From positions 1,178,001-1,242,000 of the forward strand of contig JAUCEF010000012.1 in NCBI GenBank assembly GCA_033558025.1: DNA of 64,000 nt, in the 5' to 3' direction. Shown here piece after piece: positions 35,021-45,455 of this stretch (within the stretch, counting starts at the first letter, position 1; each line of letters opens with the position of its first letter). The translations under genes were made by a program, and so were the position numbers. Origin of the DNA: Phytophthora sp. 'mugwort'. Taxonomy: Eukaryota > Oomycota > Peronosporomycetes > Peronosporales > Peronosporaceae. Below the pieces are notes generated by a model that ran no database searches, was not told where the DNA came from, and worked only from the letters and a program-made list of their open reading frames with translations.

Positions 35021-35050
35021 AGTCCCCGCAATAAGGTGTGTAGTTGCCTA

Positions 35051-35545
35051 CTAACCTGCGAGGACTGTTATTGCTTGCGCCTGGGTTGCCTGCCATAAGG
35101 CAGCAACATGAAGGTCAATCAGGGCATGCACCCGAGCCTTGACGCCGATGAGACCTGGTTCATACTCGTGGAAGCGGATGTCATTGCGGTGCGTCCACAG
35201 GCAGCGAAGTACCACAACTCTCACTATGTGGAAGACCGCGAAGAGGCTGTAACCAAAGTCCTTTTTGGCTCGAGACGTGGGCATGATGCCCGCGAAGTAG
35301 ACCACTGTCGCCCACATAATGGTAGACTCAAACCACTGCTGGAACACCTTAAGCCATTCCGCCCATACGGCTGCCGCAACGTCACAATACCAAAAGAGAT
35401 GGGAGACGGTTTCAATGACTCCACACCCATGATGGCAGCGAGTCATAGCGCCTTGCACGTGCTGCAACCTAAAGCCCACCCAAAGTGCATTGTGCTGAAG
35501 TCTGTAAAGCAAGTCCGCGTTCACTGGTAGTACGTGCTTGTTCAT
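35051..35545 (-). pseudogene. LINE C-terminal zinc-binding (zf-RVT) segment
   Basis: Encodes LQHVQGAMTRCHHGCGVIE then TVSHLFWYCDVAAAVWAEWL, the C-x3-C..H-x4-C pattern of the zinc-binding domain at the end of many LINE reverse transcriptases. It is preceded by another broken piece at 36043-35561. The stop is at 35051. Confidence 0.75.
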
Positions 35546-36055
35546 CTTTAGGTCCCTGCCTCATACATTTGTGGGAGACGCTTGTTCAAGGCCAAGTGCA
35601 GTCGTTGGCAGGCCGGGTACCTTGTACTGAACCAGGAGCTTGCGTATTAGCGACACCGTGAGATCAGCGACTTCATAGCCACTGAAGTTCCAAGTATGGA
35701 GGGCGCAGCCGTAACGTGGCTTGGGGCGGGGTCCAATGGGCATGTTGGCCAACGGTCGTAACAGCGAGTCAATCTTAGTTAAGCAGAAGCTCGCGCTGTT
35801 AGCACACCCAGGCTGGCCATGCTCACGGATGACTTCGGATAGCTTGGCGGCTTGAGGCAGGTATCCACTAAGCTCAAACAAGTCAGAATTTGCGGCTCGC
35901 AGGGTCTTGGGCATCTTGGTTGCAGTCGTGATGTCCACATTGTCCAGCAGCGGCATTGTCAATTTGTCAAACTTGGTCATGTTGCGAGTGATCTTGGGCC
36001 GCAGTTTGGTGTTCCAAAGGAAGAGAACATGGTGCCAATACAAACCAAACGGTCT

Positions 36056-38083
36056 CTATCGTCTTAGCCGTCGAGACACCACATGATGAGGGCTGTTCCA
36101 GACCGGCGCGTACAGGATGTCAAAGTCGCGTCCCCAAGGTTTCATCACAGAGTCAAACAGCGCAATGACTGGGGCGGCCCATGAGGGTACATCATCCCGT
36201 GACTGGCGTACGGCCATGAGCAGCTTGCAGAGCATGTGTAGTTGGAGTCCCTCGATCATCGTTTTCACAAGCAGTAAGCCGAGGCCTCCCATGTGCATGG
36301 GCAACGTCCACCAAGCTCGGGGCACGATGTTCGACGTAGAAGACTGGGCCATGAACCGTACTATCATGTCCTGGACTTGGTCTTGGAAACCAGTTTCAGG
36401 TATGTAGCAGACACTGGCCTGTACCAGAGAACAGGCAAGATGATCTGTTCTAGGATGACCACTTGTCCTCGCAGAGTGCGTGCCCGGTACTTCCACAGTG
36501 AACACCTTGTCTGCATGTCCGCCAATATGTGCTGTAGCCGTGCCGCGTCTGTGAGCTTGGGACCGTAGTATATACCAAGCAGTTTGGCCGAGTCGTTGTT
36601 CCCAACAACCTTTAGTCCCAATTGCTGTAGTGCCTCACGGATGCTGTCGGTTTCACTGTTCCAGGGGTGGAACGGCAGCACCACGGTCTTGTTCTTGTTC
36701 AGCTCCATGCCCGATGCCTCACAGAAGAGATCCACCAAGTCCAGTAGACGCTGAGTATCCCGCAGGTCCTCAGTAGTCCAGTGCAGTCATCAGCAAAGCT
36801 GATAACTGTATGGATCACCCAAGAGTCTCCACACCGAAGTCCAGCATCCTTCATCTTGGCGCGAATCAAGTTCAGCAAAGGTTCCGCGTAAAGCACGAAC
36901 AGACCCGGGGAGAGAGGGTCTCCTTGCCGCACGCCTCTCCCTAATTCAAAGGGCGAAAGTGGGCTACCGTTAAATAGTAGCGCCACCAAAGTCCCAGGAA
37001 ACATCACGCGTACCCAGCGACGAAACACCTCGCCGAAGCGGAAGTGCTCGAGGATCATGTCAAGGGCATCCCACACCACGCTGTCGAAGGCCTTGGCAAA
37101 GTCAATCAAGATAGCACCAGCCACCGCGTCATCGTCTTCATACACTTTCATGAGTGCTTGAAGCCGCAGGTGAGCATGAAGGATATCGCGCCCAGGCACA
37201 AAGCCATACTGGTCAGAGAATAGGAGACTATCTAAGGCAGTTCCCAGACGGTATGCCAGTATCTTGGGGCCCAGCTTGGCATCGACGTTGAGGAGGGTAA
37301 TGGGTAGTTCCCAGGCTCTTTACGGTCTCCCTTCTTGTATAGCAAGCAGACTTGGCCGCGACGCTGGAACTTGGACATCCTGCCTTTCTCCAGTTGAGCC
37401 GCGTAGACAATCTCCAGGATACGGCTCCAACGCGGCACATCAGTTAGGTAGTAGGCCAGGGGTAACCCATCGGGTCCTGGTGCCTTCCCCGACGACGTAT
37501 GCTTGATAGCCCAGTAGAAGTCATTTGCTGTGAGTGGACTGTCAAGATAGGCAGCTCGCTTCGGCGTCAGATGCTTGGTCGTGTGTTCAAGGATCTGGGC
37601 CAGCTTGATGCGATCCCATTTCGGCTTGTCATGATGGAACTCCGTTGAAGGTGAACGATAGATCCCGGACCAAAACTGGTTGAAGTCCTGGCACATGACT
37701 TCCAAATCCTCCGGCGAATTGACAGGAATCGGAGTGTTGTGCAGGATCTGAGGCGGTCGGAAGAAGTACTTGGTACCTCGCTCAGAATCATGGAGGTCGG
37801 AGGCAAACTTCTTCTTCGATGCGTAGAACTTTTTTGCCTTCATCTTGACCTCCAGAAGTGCCCTCTTTTCAGTCAGTCGCCGGCGTTGATGATCGGTAGG
37901 CTCCGTCGCTTGGCGGTGCTGCAGATCATTGATTTCCAGGTGCAGTTCCTCAAGTTCGCGCTGGCGAGCATTCTTCCGGGATTCGAATAACTCATGCAGG
38001 AAGATGTTGTCGCGACGCTTATGCTCGTCGAGTAGGCAGCCCGGGTTGTAGTGGGGTCCGTTGGTGGGAGTCCGTTGGTGCAT
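36056..38083 (-). pseudogene. LINE reverse transcriptase domain
   Basis: From the right: KHTSSGKAPGPDGLPLAYYL (RT motif 0/1, about 37515-37455), YKKGDRKEPGNY, then after a frameshift ITLLNVDAKLGPKILAYRL (about 37310-37255), GFVPGRDILHAHLRL, LIDFAKAFDSVVWDALD (first Asp), GVRQGDPLSPGLFVLYAEPL and FADDCTGL (the A/DD box, about 36800). Thumb-like parts continue at 36738-36056. Key Asp residues are present, but frameshifts near 37230, 36730 and 36400 inactivate it. Confidence 0.85.
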
Positions 38084-38104
38084 GGAGCATGTCTGCCAAC
38101 TTGA

Positions 38105-38914
38105 TCAGCGATTCTTGGAGATACTGCTGCGCTTCAGGAAGCTGGATGACCCATTCTGGGCAGCGCCAGAGGGTCTCTTAGCCGGCCGAAAGACAGCAGA
38201 TCCGAGTCGAAAGTCGATGCCGCAGTGGTCATCCATATTGGAGCGATTGCGAAAGTCGTGCAGAATACCCCGCAAGACCGAGTGGAAGAGCTGGGAGCTT
38301 AGCATCACGTAGTCTAACCTTGAGCTGGAGTTGGGGCTGGTGAACTCGACGAGCGTCGGATGTTCCAGGCGCCATGCATCCACAACGTTGATAGCTTGCA
38401 TCCAGTCCAGCAGCTCGGTTCGTCCCCGCGACCGATTCCGGTCGGTGTGGTTGGCTTGGTCCAGTTCGCTTGACATCACCGTGTTGAAGTCGCCCATGAC
38501 AATGTGCAGCACATCATCGTCGAAGTCTCTTGGAAGATGCTTAGATAAGGTTGGCCGCTTCTGGCCTTTAACGGGGGCATACACCACATGAATGTACGTC
38601 TCTTTCAAGTCCAGAGTGCCTCGAAGTACTAAGTACCGATCCATCATATCAGCCGAGCTAATATGACGGAGGGTAACGTCTTGGATATCTTGAACAGGGC
38701 ATGTCGGCGTGAGTAGTAAGCTCACACCAGCGTGCCCTGTGTATGTAGTCATATGTTCTTGCGACCAAAAGCTGGAATTAAACCGCGAGGTTTGCCTCCA
38801 GATCTGTTTTAAGCGCTTGTAGTTGAAGGGCCCGGTGAAGCACGTCTCCTGAAGATTGATCATGTGAAAGGTCTTAGAGAAGTACTGCAGCGAGCTCCTT
38901 GAGGTCCGGTTCAT
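38105..38914 (-). pseudogene. LINE endonuclease domain (EEP family)
   Basis: Endonuclease/exonuclease/phosphatase fold hallmarks appear in order: NLQETC (catalytic Glu region, about 38855), VVYAPVK, HIVMGDFNTV (Asp and Asn, about 38500), SRLDYVMLSS and a final DDHCGIDFRLG where most family members have S-D-H. The domain is open over 269 codons and ends at a stop at 38105, after which the frame shifts into the RT portion. Confidence 0.8.
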
Positions 38915-39019
38915 GCCGTTAGCGTTCAGCGAGAACCCTCTTAGGGTCCAATTTCCATTATAAAAAGAATGGCTACCCGAGTTGGCTACTCCCGAAGCCG
39001 CTTGCTGGAGATCAGCGAT

Positions 39020-41205
39020 TCATTGGCGTAAGTCGTCCGGCAACGGGCCATCAAGGAATCGAGCTGCCAACGGCGAGGTTACCAGTACCCCTAGATGGCG
39101 ATCGTCCCTGAGGTGCCACATCAGATGGGGCAGCGTAGTAGCTTCTTGTTGGATTAGAGCGCAGACCTTGACCGGATCCATATAGATGCTTGAAGCAATC
39201 ACCTGCAACACAAGATCAAACTTGGCCAGCCGCGTTTGGAGCCAGAACTCGTTTGGGGTAGAGCAAAGGCTATGCAGCACGACTTCTGGGCTTAGGTCGT
39301 CGGCGTCCGGGAAGAGCTCGGCCAACTTGTTCTTGAGCGAGTAGTCCTTCGCCGAGGGGTCTAGCTTCGTGGAGATCATTCGGAGTACTGCGTGGCCAAA
39401 CGTCTTGCTGCGAAGATGCTGGTAGTTACCGGGAGCCGAGGTGTCCAATATAAAGCGATGGACACTAGGCTGGGCTTGGATCCAGTAGAAGCTGTTATCG
39501 ACATCTGAGGTGTTCGAGAAGTCCGTCAGATACGATTCGATAACGTCGCAGAGGTCGTTGAGGGTGATCGTCTCTGCAGGGTACTTGATCGCAGCGCTGT
39601 TGAGTATCTTTTCGGCAGGCATGGACAGCTTGACATACAAGGCAACCGGGGAGGGCGGGATCTGAGTACTGTCCCATAGAGTCATATCCTGATCAGGTGG
39701 GACATTGCCACCATCTCCCTCACTCAGCCACCATACTTGTTGGTGGATGCCAGTACTGGATAGCCAGTCTGGGACGGGGGTAGTCCCCTTTTCTTGGCCG
39801 TGGGAGTGGACATCTTGCTAAAGACAAGTTGCTTGGCGCGCAAGATACTCGCCGGCTCCCGGTCCGTTCGCTTGATCGAGCCAGTGGGAAAATTTGGAGG
39901 TTCTTCATCCGACGGCCAGATAGAATTGGGCTGGACTGTGATCCCGTCTCCGACAGTTTCTCCTTCAACACCTTCCATAGCGCTGCCTGAACTGGCTTCC
40001 GAGTCACTCACTTCTGAGTCATTAGGCTCGGATGGCTCGTACTCGGCGTCCGACGTTTCCATAGGCGTGACATTGACTTCGGCGCTCGTGGCAACAGTAG
40101 GCTTCGAAGAAGCCTGATGTGCCGCATGGTCGACCGCCTTAGATGATGATGGGTGAGCCTTGCGTTTCTCATGCATCGCCTTCAGGAAGTGCGGCGTGCC
40201 GTGGTTGAACGCACGGATGCGGTGATTGACCACCGCGTATCCATGGTCACCGAACTTGGTTTCTCGCAACGGCGTCGTTGGCGTAAGCATCAGCGACTCG
40301 GGGGGGGGGGGGGGGGACTTGTGGTTGAAGTACACCCGGCGGCTGCATGACTTCAGACCGCGGATCGTACGGCTAGGGCAGATGAACACCGGTGGTGTCC
40401 TATGTGCGGCGAACCAGTCGTAGATCTCGCTATCATCGACCTCGTCAGGCAGGCGCTGCAAGTCGACATAGTACCAGCTGGAGTACTTGGAGTACGGTTG
40501 AACCCGATAGTTTCGGTCGCAGATCGACAGCGTCTGTCCACCCAACTTGGATGCGACAGCTTGATCAGTGCATACAAAGCTGATGTCGCGTTCCGGATGG
40601 TCTTGAAATCGCGCAGATGGCTGACGTTGGCCGACCAGATGGCCGGTTGCGTATCCGATCCGAGTGAGGTCATGATCTCCGTATTAGAGAACGTGGCAGT
40701 CAGGTCTCGCGCAGGAATCCACATGGAGTAGGTCAACTCACTCGAGACGAGTTGGGAAACTCCACATAGAGCATCTGCTTTCTTGTCGTCAGCGTTGCGC
40801 TCGGGATCCCACATGGCTTTTTCCGCTGACGCGAGCGCGTCATCGGTGGGCAACGAGAACTCGATCTGTGGGGCCACCTCCTAGGGCCACAGGCGCAAAC
40901 TCGGCAACAGTCTCAAGGGAGCGGCTCGATTGGGAGTCGCGACGACTTAGTTCTTCGGCGGCGGTAGCACGACGGCTTAGCGTGGTGGTGGTGTCGCGGC
41001 GCGGGGCGGGGTCTTGAGGTCCGGTAGTCAGGTGAGGTGACAGCACGGCAGTTAGGCTGAGGTGAAGAAACGACAACAGGGGACTGGAGGAAACGAAGCT
41101 TGAAAGCGCAGTAGCAGGTATGGGCCTGTCTATGTGCACTTGTGGGGTAGCCGGCAGATTGCAAACTCCCCGTGTGTGCCGGAGGAACAGAGGTGTATGC
41201 CTCAT
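39020..41205 (-). pseudogene. LINE ORF1-like region
   Basis: Three overlapping frames: 41205-40353 (PTDDALASAEKAMWDPE), 40545-39724 (CDRNYRVQPYSKYSSWYYVD, an acidic Ser-rich stretch, a Pro run opposite a poly-G tract near 40300) and 39685-39020 (NSFYWIQAQPSVHRFILDT). No zinc knuckle was seen. The last frame leads directly into the endonuclease section (LRGFSLNANGMNRTS, near 38950-38885). Function is inferred only from position in the element. Confidence 0.55.
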
Positions 41206-41499
41206 CTGCCTTCGGCGTACCGGTATTTTCGATATGTTTTATATTTGTTTATTGCAGGTTTCAAATGCGGCATTTTGAAAGCGAGTCGCTGGTGCTTGCG
41301 TGACTTCGAACCACTCGACTTATTTTTTTCTTACCAAGATACAGCTTTGTCACTCCAACAGATTTCACCAAATCAGTATCCCTAGAATAAAACGAGTTAC
41401 AGAAAACAAACTCTAATTTTTACCGCACGCATGGCGACTAGTAAATATTGACCAATTTTTAAGGCAAATAGGTGGATGCTTACCCTTGTCACCATACTA

Positions 41500-42018
41500 T
41501 TATTTTGACAGCGTCACCGTTTCCGCGGAGCTCTGACAGTCCCTTAGCGCTTTGCACTCGTATTCACCATCAAAAACCAGCCTCTCACCTCTCCAGCCCG
41601 TCATGCAGCTCTCGATACGGGATATGCGCGTAACCCTGTTCCAAGAAGTGCAACAATCGCATTCATGCAGCGCCCGTGATTCAACAAGCTCGTGGATCAC
41701 CTGCGCTGTTTCCAGTCCAAGTTCGATGCTGAGGTCACGTGGGGCAGGCTCCGCTACGGCTTCATATTGCAGACGAGCGAATATACAGTTGTTCCTAGTG
41801 ATCCGGGTGCAATGATTTTGACGACACTTTCGATAAGCAGCCAGTACTACCATGACATCGATTAGCGGGGATGGTAAATTGGCTTCTGTTTCGCTTTGGG
41901 AGCGGCCATTGGCACCAGAATTGTTTACTGAACAGCTTAGTGAGAGAATCTGTCTCCATACATCATGGTGCTCGCTCAGCACGTCGATGGATGAATCATC
42001 GTGGCGGTGTAAAACGAG
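41500..42018 (-). CDS. Unassigned ORF, possible 3' exon
   Basis: Open minus frame of about 170 codons with no in-frame ATG near its start; it reads LVLHRHDDSSIDVLSEHHDV, later VVLAAYRKCRQNHCTRITRN, and ends ETVTLSK. Normal amino-acid composition and several Cys suggest real coding, perhaps a terminal exon whose 5' exon is at 42300-42548. I could not find convincing splice sites joining them, and no family is recognised. It may be a decayed gene. Confidence 0.3.
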   Translation of the reverse strand, partial: LVLHRHDDSSIDVLSEHHDVWRQILSLSCSVNNSGANGRSQSETEANLPSPLIDVMVVLAAYRKCRQNHCTRITRNNCIFARLQYEAVAEPAPRDLSIELGLETAQVIHELVESRALHECDCCTSWNRVTRISRIESCMTGWRGERLVFDGEYECKALRDCQSSAETVTLSK

Positions 42019-42299
42019 TTTGGACTCGCGTCAGACTGGTAGGCTTGCGATGGTCAATGTGGCTTTGGCATTAGTGCTTTAGCGGCTATGTATTCACACA
42101 ATCGACAAAAGAACGGAAAATGCTTCGAGGTGTGGAGTATACCTCACGTCGATTTTCCATTCCTGGCGTTTTCTCAGTTAACAATGAAGGGGATATGTGT
42201 GTCACAGTGCCTCTAGGAACTCATACAGACACTGTGGCACCCATATCCTCATCGCCGACACACTAACGCACTTTCGACGGACATGGGTTCATACCTTTC

Positions 42300-42548
42300 C
42301 TAGTCGGTAGCTGTAGTGTCAAACATTTCACTTGTACAGTTCTGTAAGATTGCACTGTTTAGGTGCGCTAGCCATCGATTTAATATCGTCATGATGGAGT
42401 TTTCGCACGAGTAGAGGCTTGCTTGCCCCTTATGAAGCGCCTTACAACGAGCATGATCATTCAAGATTACGCCAGTCGCAACGGTGTCGCATAATTTACA
42501 ACGATGTGAGTTACGGAATGATCGTGGGCTTCTTCGCTTTAGTGTCAT
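42300..42548 (-). CDS. Unassigned small Cys/His-containing ORF, possible 5' exon
   Basis: Starts with ATG and reads MTLKRRSPRSFRNSHRCKLC and CENSIMTILNRWLAHLNSA over 82 codons. The CKLC pair followed by a spaced H-x-x-x-C could be a zinc site. A GTACAAGT donor-like sequence occurs near its end. It may form a gene with the ORF at 41500-42018; unproven. Confidence 0.3.
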   Translation of the reverse strand: MTLKRRSPRSFRNSHRCKLCDTVATGVILNDHARCKALHKGQASLYSCENSIMTILNRWLAHLNSAILQNCTSEMFDTTATD

Positions 42549-43974
42549 CGCCGTAAAGATGGATCATGGCATCGTTGTTAGCTACGGCCTTAAGGCTTAA
42601 ATATTGTGTCGCCACGAAACCGACCGTGATAAGTAAGGGTTTGGAACGGATATTGTGGAGAAGCGTCAAATAAGAATATCAGTTCTCGTGGAAAAGGTCC
42701 GGATCAGCGAGAAATGCTTAGTCGGCCATGTGAAAGGAGGAAGACTTAACCAGATCAAACGATCTCGTGGAGAAGAAAGACGATTGACGTAAAGGCGGTA
42801 CCACGTTCGGCCAAACCAGACGCGAGAAGAGTGCTTAACACTGGGTATGTGAAACGCAGACGTTGGTTGCGATAGGGCCTGATCCGTTAGTGTCTACCGA
42901 TCTATAAAGTATTGTGCGGGAAGAATATCAGCGAGATCCCAGTCGGCAAATGCGAAAAGAGCGGTCAATCCGATTGACCCTTGATCAGATCGGCATACGA
43001 TTTCTATCGGACCGGTCTACATCTTCTGGCGATCAGGTTTAGCAGATCGGCATACGTGGGTTTCAGCAAGTCATGGCTAATTGACCGCCAACTTCGACGA
43101 CGGTGCATGCATCATGGAGCCAGCGCGTGTTGAGTGGCTGAAGAAGGCGCACAAAACAAAATGTGCAACCAGATGTTGTATGATAGGATTCAGAATGGGA
43201 GGTAGGGCAAGCAAGGAGAAAACAACAATCAGACTCGTACTTGCATTGGACGACGCAACCGGCTTCCAGGAAGGAGCTACATTGGACTAACAATGTTTCG
43301 GCAATCAAGAGTAGCAAATCTAGTCTTGTTGTGCAAGGAACGGAAAAAAAGTGGCCGGTTCTTCCCCTTCGCTGTCGCCTTAGTACCACGTGGGACCCGC
43401 CCAACTCGGATCAACGAGTTATTTTTGAATTTTGTTTGTGTCGGACTCCCTCAACTCGCAAGATCAGCCCCCCCCCACACACACACACACGCTTGCACAA
43501 CCCCATCTCGCCAGACCCTCCCGTGATTCACGCCACGTCAACTTTTGTGGGTCGGACTGTTTCCATGAAGAGGTTTTGCTTGTATTTAGCTACCCGTCGG
43601 GTATATTTCATTATGAGAACTGTTTCACATACTTTTGAGGGTCCTTCTGCTGCACATACTGACCGATCGCTCAGATGGTGACGCGTGCGGGGCCACAAAC
43701 TTGTCATCTGCGTTTCGTTGTGGACACCTTTCCCCCGGATAAGCTGATACTTAGTATATAATAAATACGACGACACTTAAAAGTCTAGATACCATCTCTT
43801 AGTCGAGCCCGCGAAAGTTCTATTCGGATCGGAATAATCTACTCCGAAATATATACTAGTATATCAACATTATACATGTATAATATTACCGTGACGTAAG
43901 GCTGCCAAGTATAAAGACAGGTTGTCGCCTTAAGGAAGTATCACTTAGCTATCTAGTCCGCACAATCGAGCCCA

Positions 43975-44260
43975 CTCCGGTGCTCGATGCGCTCGCTGTG
44001 ACAGAATGCTACGGACCGCAACTTTTGGCTCCACTTGTGGCTCGCTCGTTGCGCCTCCGCTTGTTCGAGGCCGTGCGAACAAGCAGAAACCAGAATACTT
44101 CTTACACTTGTTTTTATGAACTTTGATCAGTATCGGACAACTTGGATCATTTGACTCTAGCAGGTTTATGCCTTTAAACCGTACTTAAAATCACTTTCGG
44201 CAACTTATCGATAAGTTATCTCCAAAAATAAAAAATGATTTACTGATAAAAAATACTGTA
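43975..44260 (+). repeat. Dispersed repeat, copy 2
   Basis: Diverged copy of the unit at 24130-24615 in the same orientation, with the landmarks given there. It lies about 125 bp beyond the stop of the RING-H2 gene and may supply part of its downstream flank. Confidence 0.5.
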
Positions 44261-44386
44261 TTGTGCGCCTGTTCTTACTTCAACTCTGTAGGTGTGTATT
44301 TGGTACTACGTAGTACTTGTACAGTTATTCTGCCGTTGATCTATTGCAGTGGTCTCTAATGTGGCAGCTCTACAGGTACAACAATG

Positions 44387-45424
44387 CTAGAGGCCGGCAC
44401 TGACGAGTGCTCGACACTCGGGGCAGCTTGGATTGTGTCGCAGCCACGACATGATGCAGTTCTCGTGGTAGATGTGCGCGCAAGGCAATTTTACAGAAAA
44501 TTTGGTGGTGTTGCCGGATGCTGCACTGCTGCTGCTACCGCTGTTCTCGTTCCCGCTTCCGACATTGCCGCCGCAGCTGCTGTTTTGAAGCCCCATTATT
44601 TCACCTGAGACCAGCGGCTCAAGGCAAATACTGCACGATTGCTCGGAGTTCGTGAGCAGTAAATCTTCGACGTCTTCGAGGCTGAGAATGGCATTCGCGT
44701 ACGTACAATTGGCGTCTAACATACTTTCGGGGAGCGAGAGGAAGTCACGCATCAGCAAATATATGTACAGCACTTCGCGGCCTAGAGGAGCAGGAAGATA
44801 TGGCTCTACGACAAGCGCCGGGACGATAACCTCTAGCGCTCGCCAGATATCCGACAGAAACCTCTCAAGTTCCGCGATTCCTGTTTGCATAGTGTTGGCG
44901 TCTGCTTGGATAGAGAAGGCTGTACATTGTAGATGTAAGTATCGCTGGAACACTTCGGTGAGGATTCGTAGGAACACCTCAAAGGGTTTCCATTCGACGA
45001 CACTTTCTTGATCCTGCTGCTGGATATCCCCTAATGGGGTGAGGTGTTGTATCACGGTTGGGTGATGCAGAATGGTACTTACTTGGGCGTAAAAGCCACG
45101 AAACTTGGTCTGGCTCATTGCGATGACCCACGACGATTGTGTCGTGTGGCCGCCACTGGATGTCGTCGAGCCGTGCGAGATGCACGTGCTGGTGATGGTT
45201 AATGAGAGTGAGACCCGGTACACGACCGACATGCCCACACAAAGCAGCCGAGCTTGACCCAGGAAGCTGAAGCTTGATGGCTGGAACTCCTCACTCATCT
45301 TGCGCAGTCGTCGTTGTAAGGGCAGTCGTCGTTGTAAGGGGACGTTGTGCGTGTGGATGGCGGGACTGTGTACGAGCTTAACGCGTTTAATCTCGCGTCC
45401 ATCGTCCGTCATGTGCTTGGTCAT
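44387..45424 (-). CDS. RING-H2 finger protein, possible PX-like N-terminal domain
   Basis: Single-exon gene of 345 residues if the ATG at 45424 is used (MTKHMTDDGREIKRVKL). The open frame extends further upstream, but an initiator-like motif at 45440-45455 would start transcription just before this ATG. The C-terminal 80 residues form a RING-H2: CSIC, a Gly/Ser-rich insertion of about 40 residues, then LPCAHIYHENC and CPEC, giving C-x2-C..C-x-H-x2-H-x2-C..C-x2-C. That predicts an E3 ubiquitin ligase. The middle part (YRVSLSLTI..SWVIAMSQTKFRGFYAQV) resembles a PX domain only loosely. An 18-bp in-frame duplication gives PLQRRLPLQRRL near the N-terminus. The next gene, DNAJC11-like, is divergent. 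Confidence 0.8.
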   Translation of the reverse strand: MTKHMTDDGREIKRVKLVHSPAIHTHNVPLQRRLPLQRRLRKMSEEFQPSSFSFLGQARLLCVGMSVVYRVSLSLTITSTCISHGSTTSSGGHTTQSSWVIAMSQTKFRGFYAQVSTILHHPTVIQHLTPLGDIQQQDQESVVEWKPFEVFLRILTEVFQRYLHLQCTAFSIQADANTMQTGIAELERFLSDIWRALEVIVPALVVEPYLPAPLGREVLYIYLLMRDFLSLPESMLDANCTYANAILSLEDVEDLLLTNSEQSCSICLEPLVSGEIMGLQNSSCGGNVGSGNENSGSSSSAASGNTTKFSVKLPCAHIYHENCIMSWLRHNPSCPECRALVSAGL

Positions 45425-45439
45425 TGCTCCCGAGCCGGT

Positions 45440-45455
45440 AGAATGCCAAATGACG
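45440..45455 (-). promoter_or_regulatory. Oomycete-type initiator (Inr)
   Basis: The minus strand reads CGTCATTTGGCATTCT, close to the oomycete initiator consensus with TCATT and CATTT-like cores. The predicted start site (A of TCA) at 45451 gives a 27-nt leader before the ATG at 45424, a length common in oomycetes. It decides the start chosen for the RING-H2 gene. Confidence 0.6.

Larger units (their letters stand above)
35051..41205 (-). mobile_element. LINE-type non-LTR retrotransposon, nearly full length but broken
   Basis: The minus strand runs through an ORF1-like region (about 41205-39020), an apurinic-like endonuclease (38914-38105), reverse transcriptase (38083-36056) and a terminal zinc-binding domain (about 35545-35051), in the usual order of an endonuclease-RT LINE. 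The pieces are split by at least six frameshifts, so no intact ORF2 exists. A poly-A tail was not identified at the left end. The tandem repeat and the SINE-like sequence lie immediately beyond. Confidence 0.85.
41206..43974. other. Intergenic with two unassigned minus-strand ORFs
   Basis: Holds the two uncertain ORFs listed separately, an imperfect hairpin at 42191-42248 (GGATATG..CACAGTG / CACTGTG..CATATCC), a doubled AGATCGGCATACG (about 42978 and 43041) and a CA run at 43475-43490. Otherwise nothing is recognised. Confidence 0.45.

Noticed and set aside
37232..38083. LINE piece as an independent host gene
   Set aside because: Its KAPGPDGL-type RT motif and continuity with the flanking endonuclease and RT frames place it in the retrotransposon.
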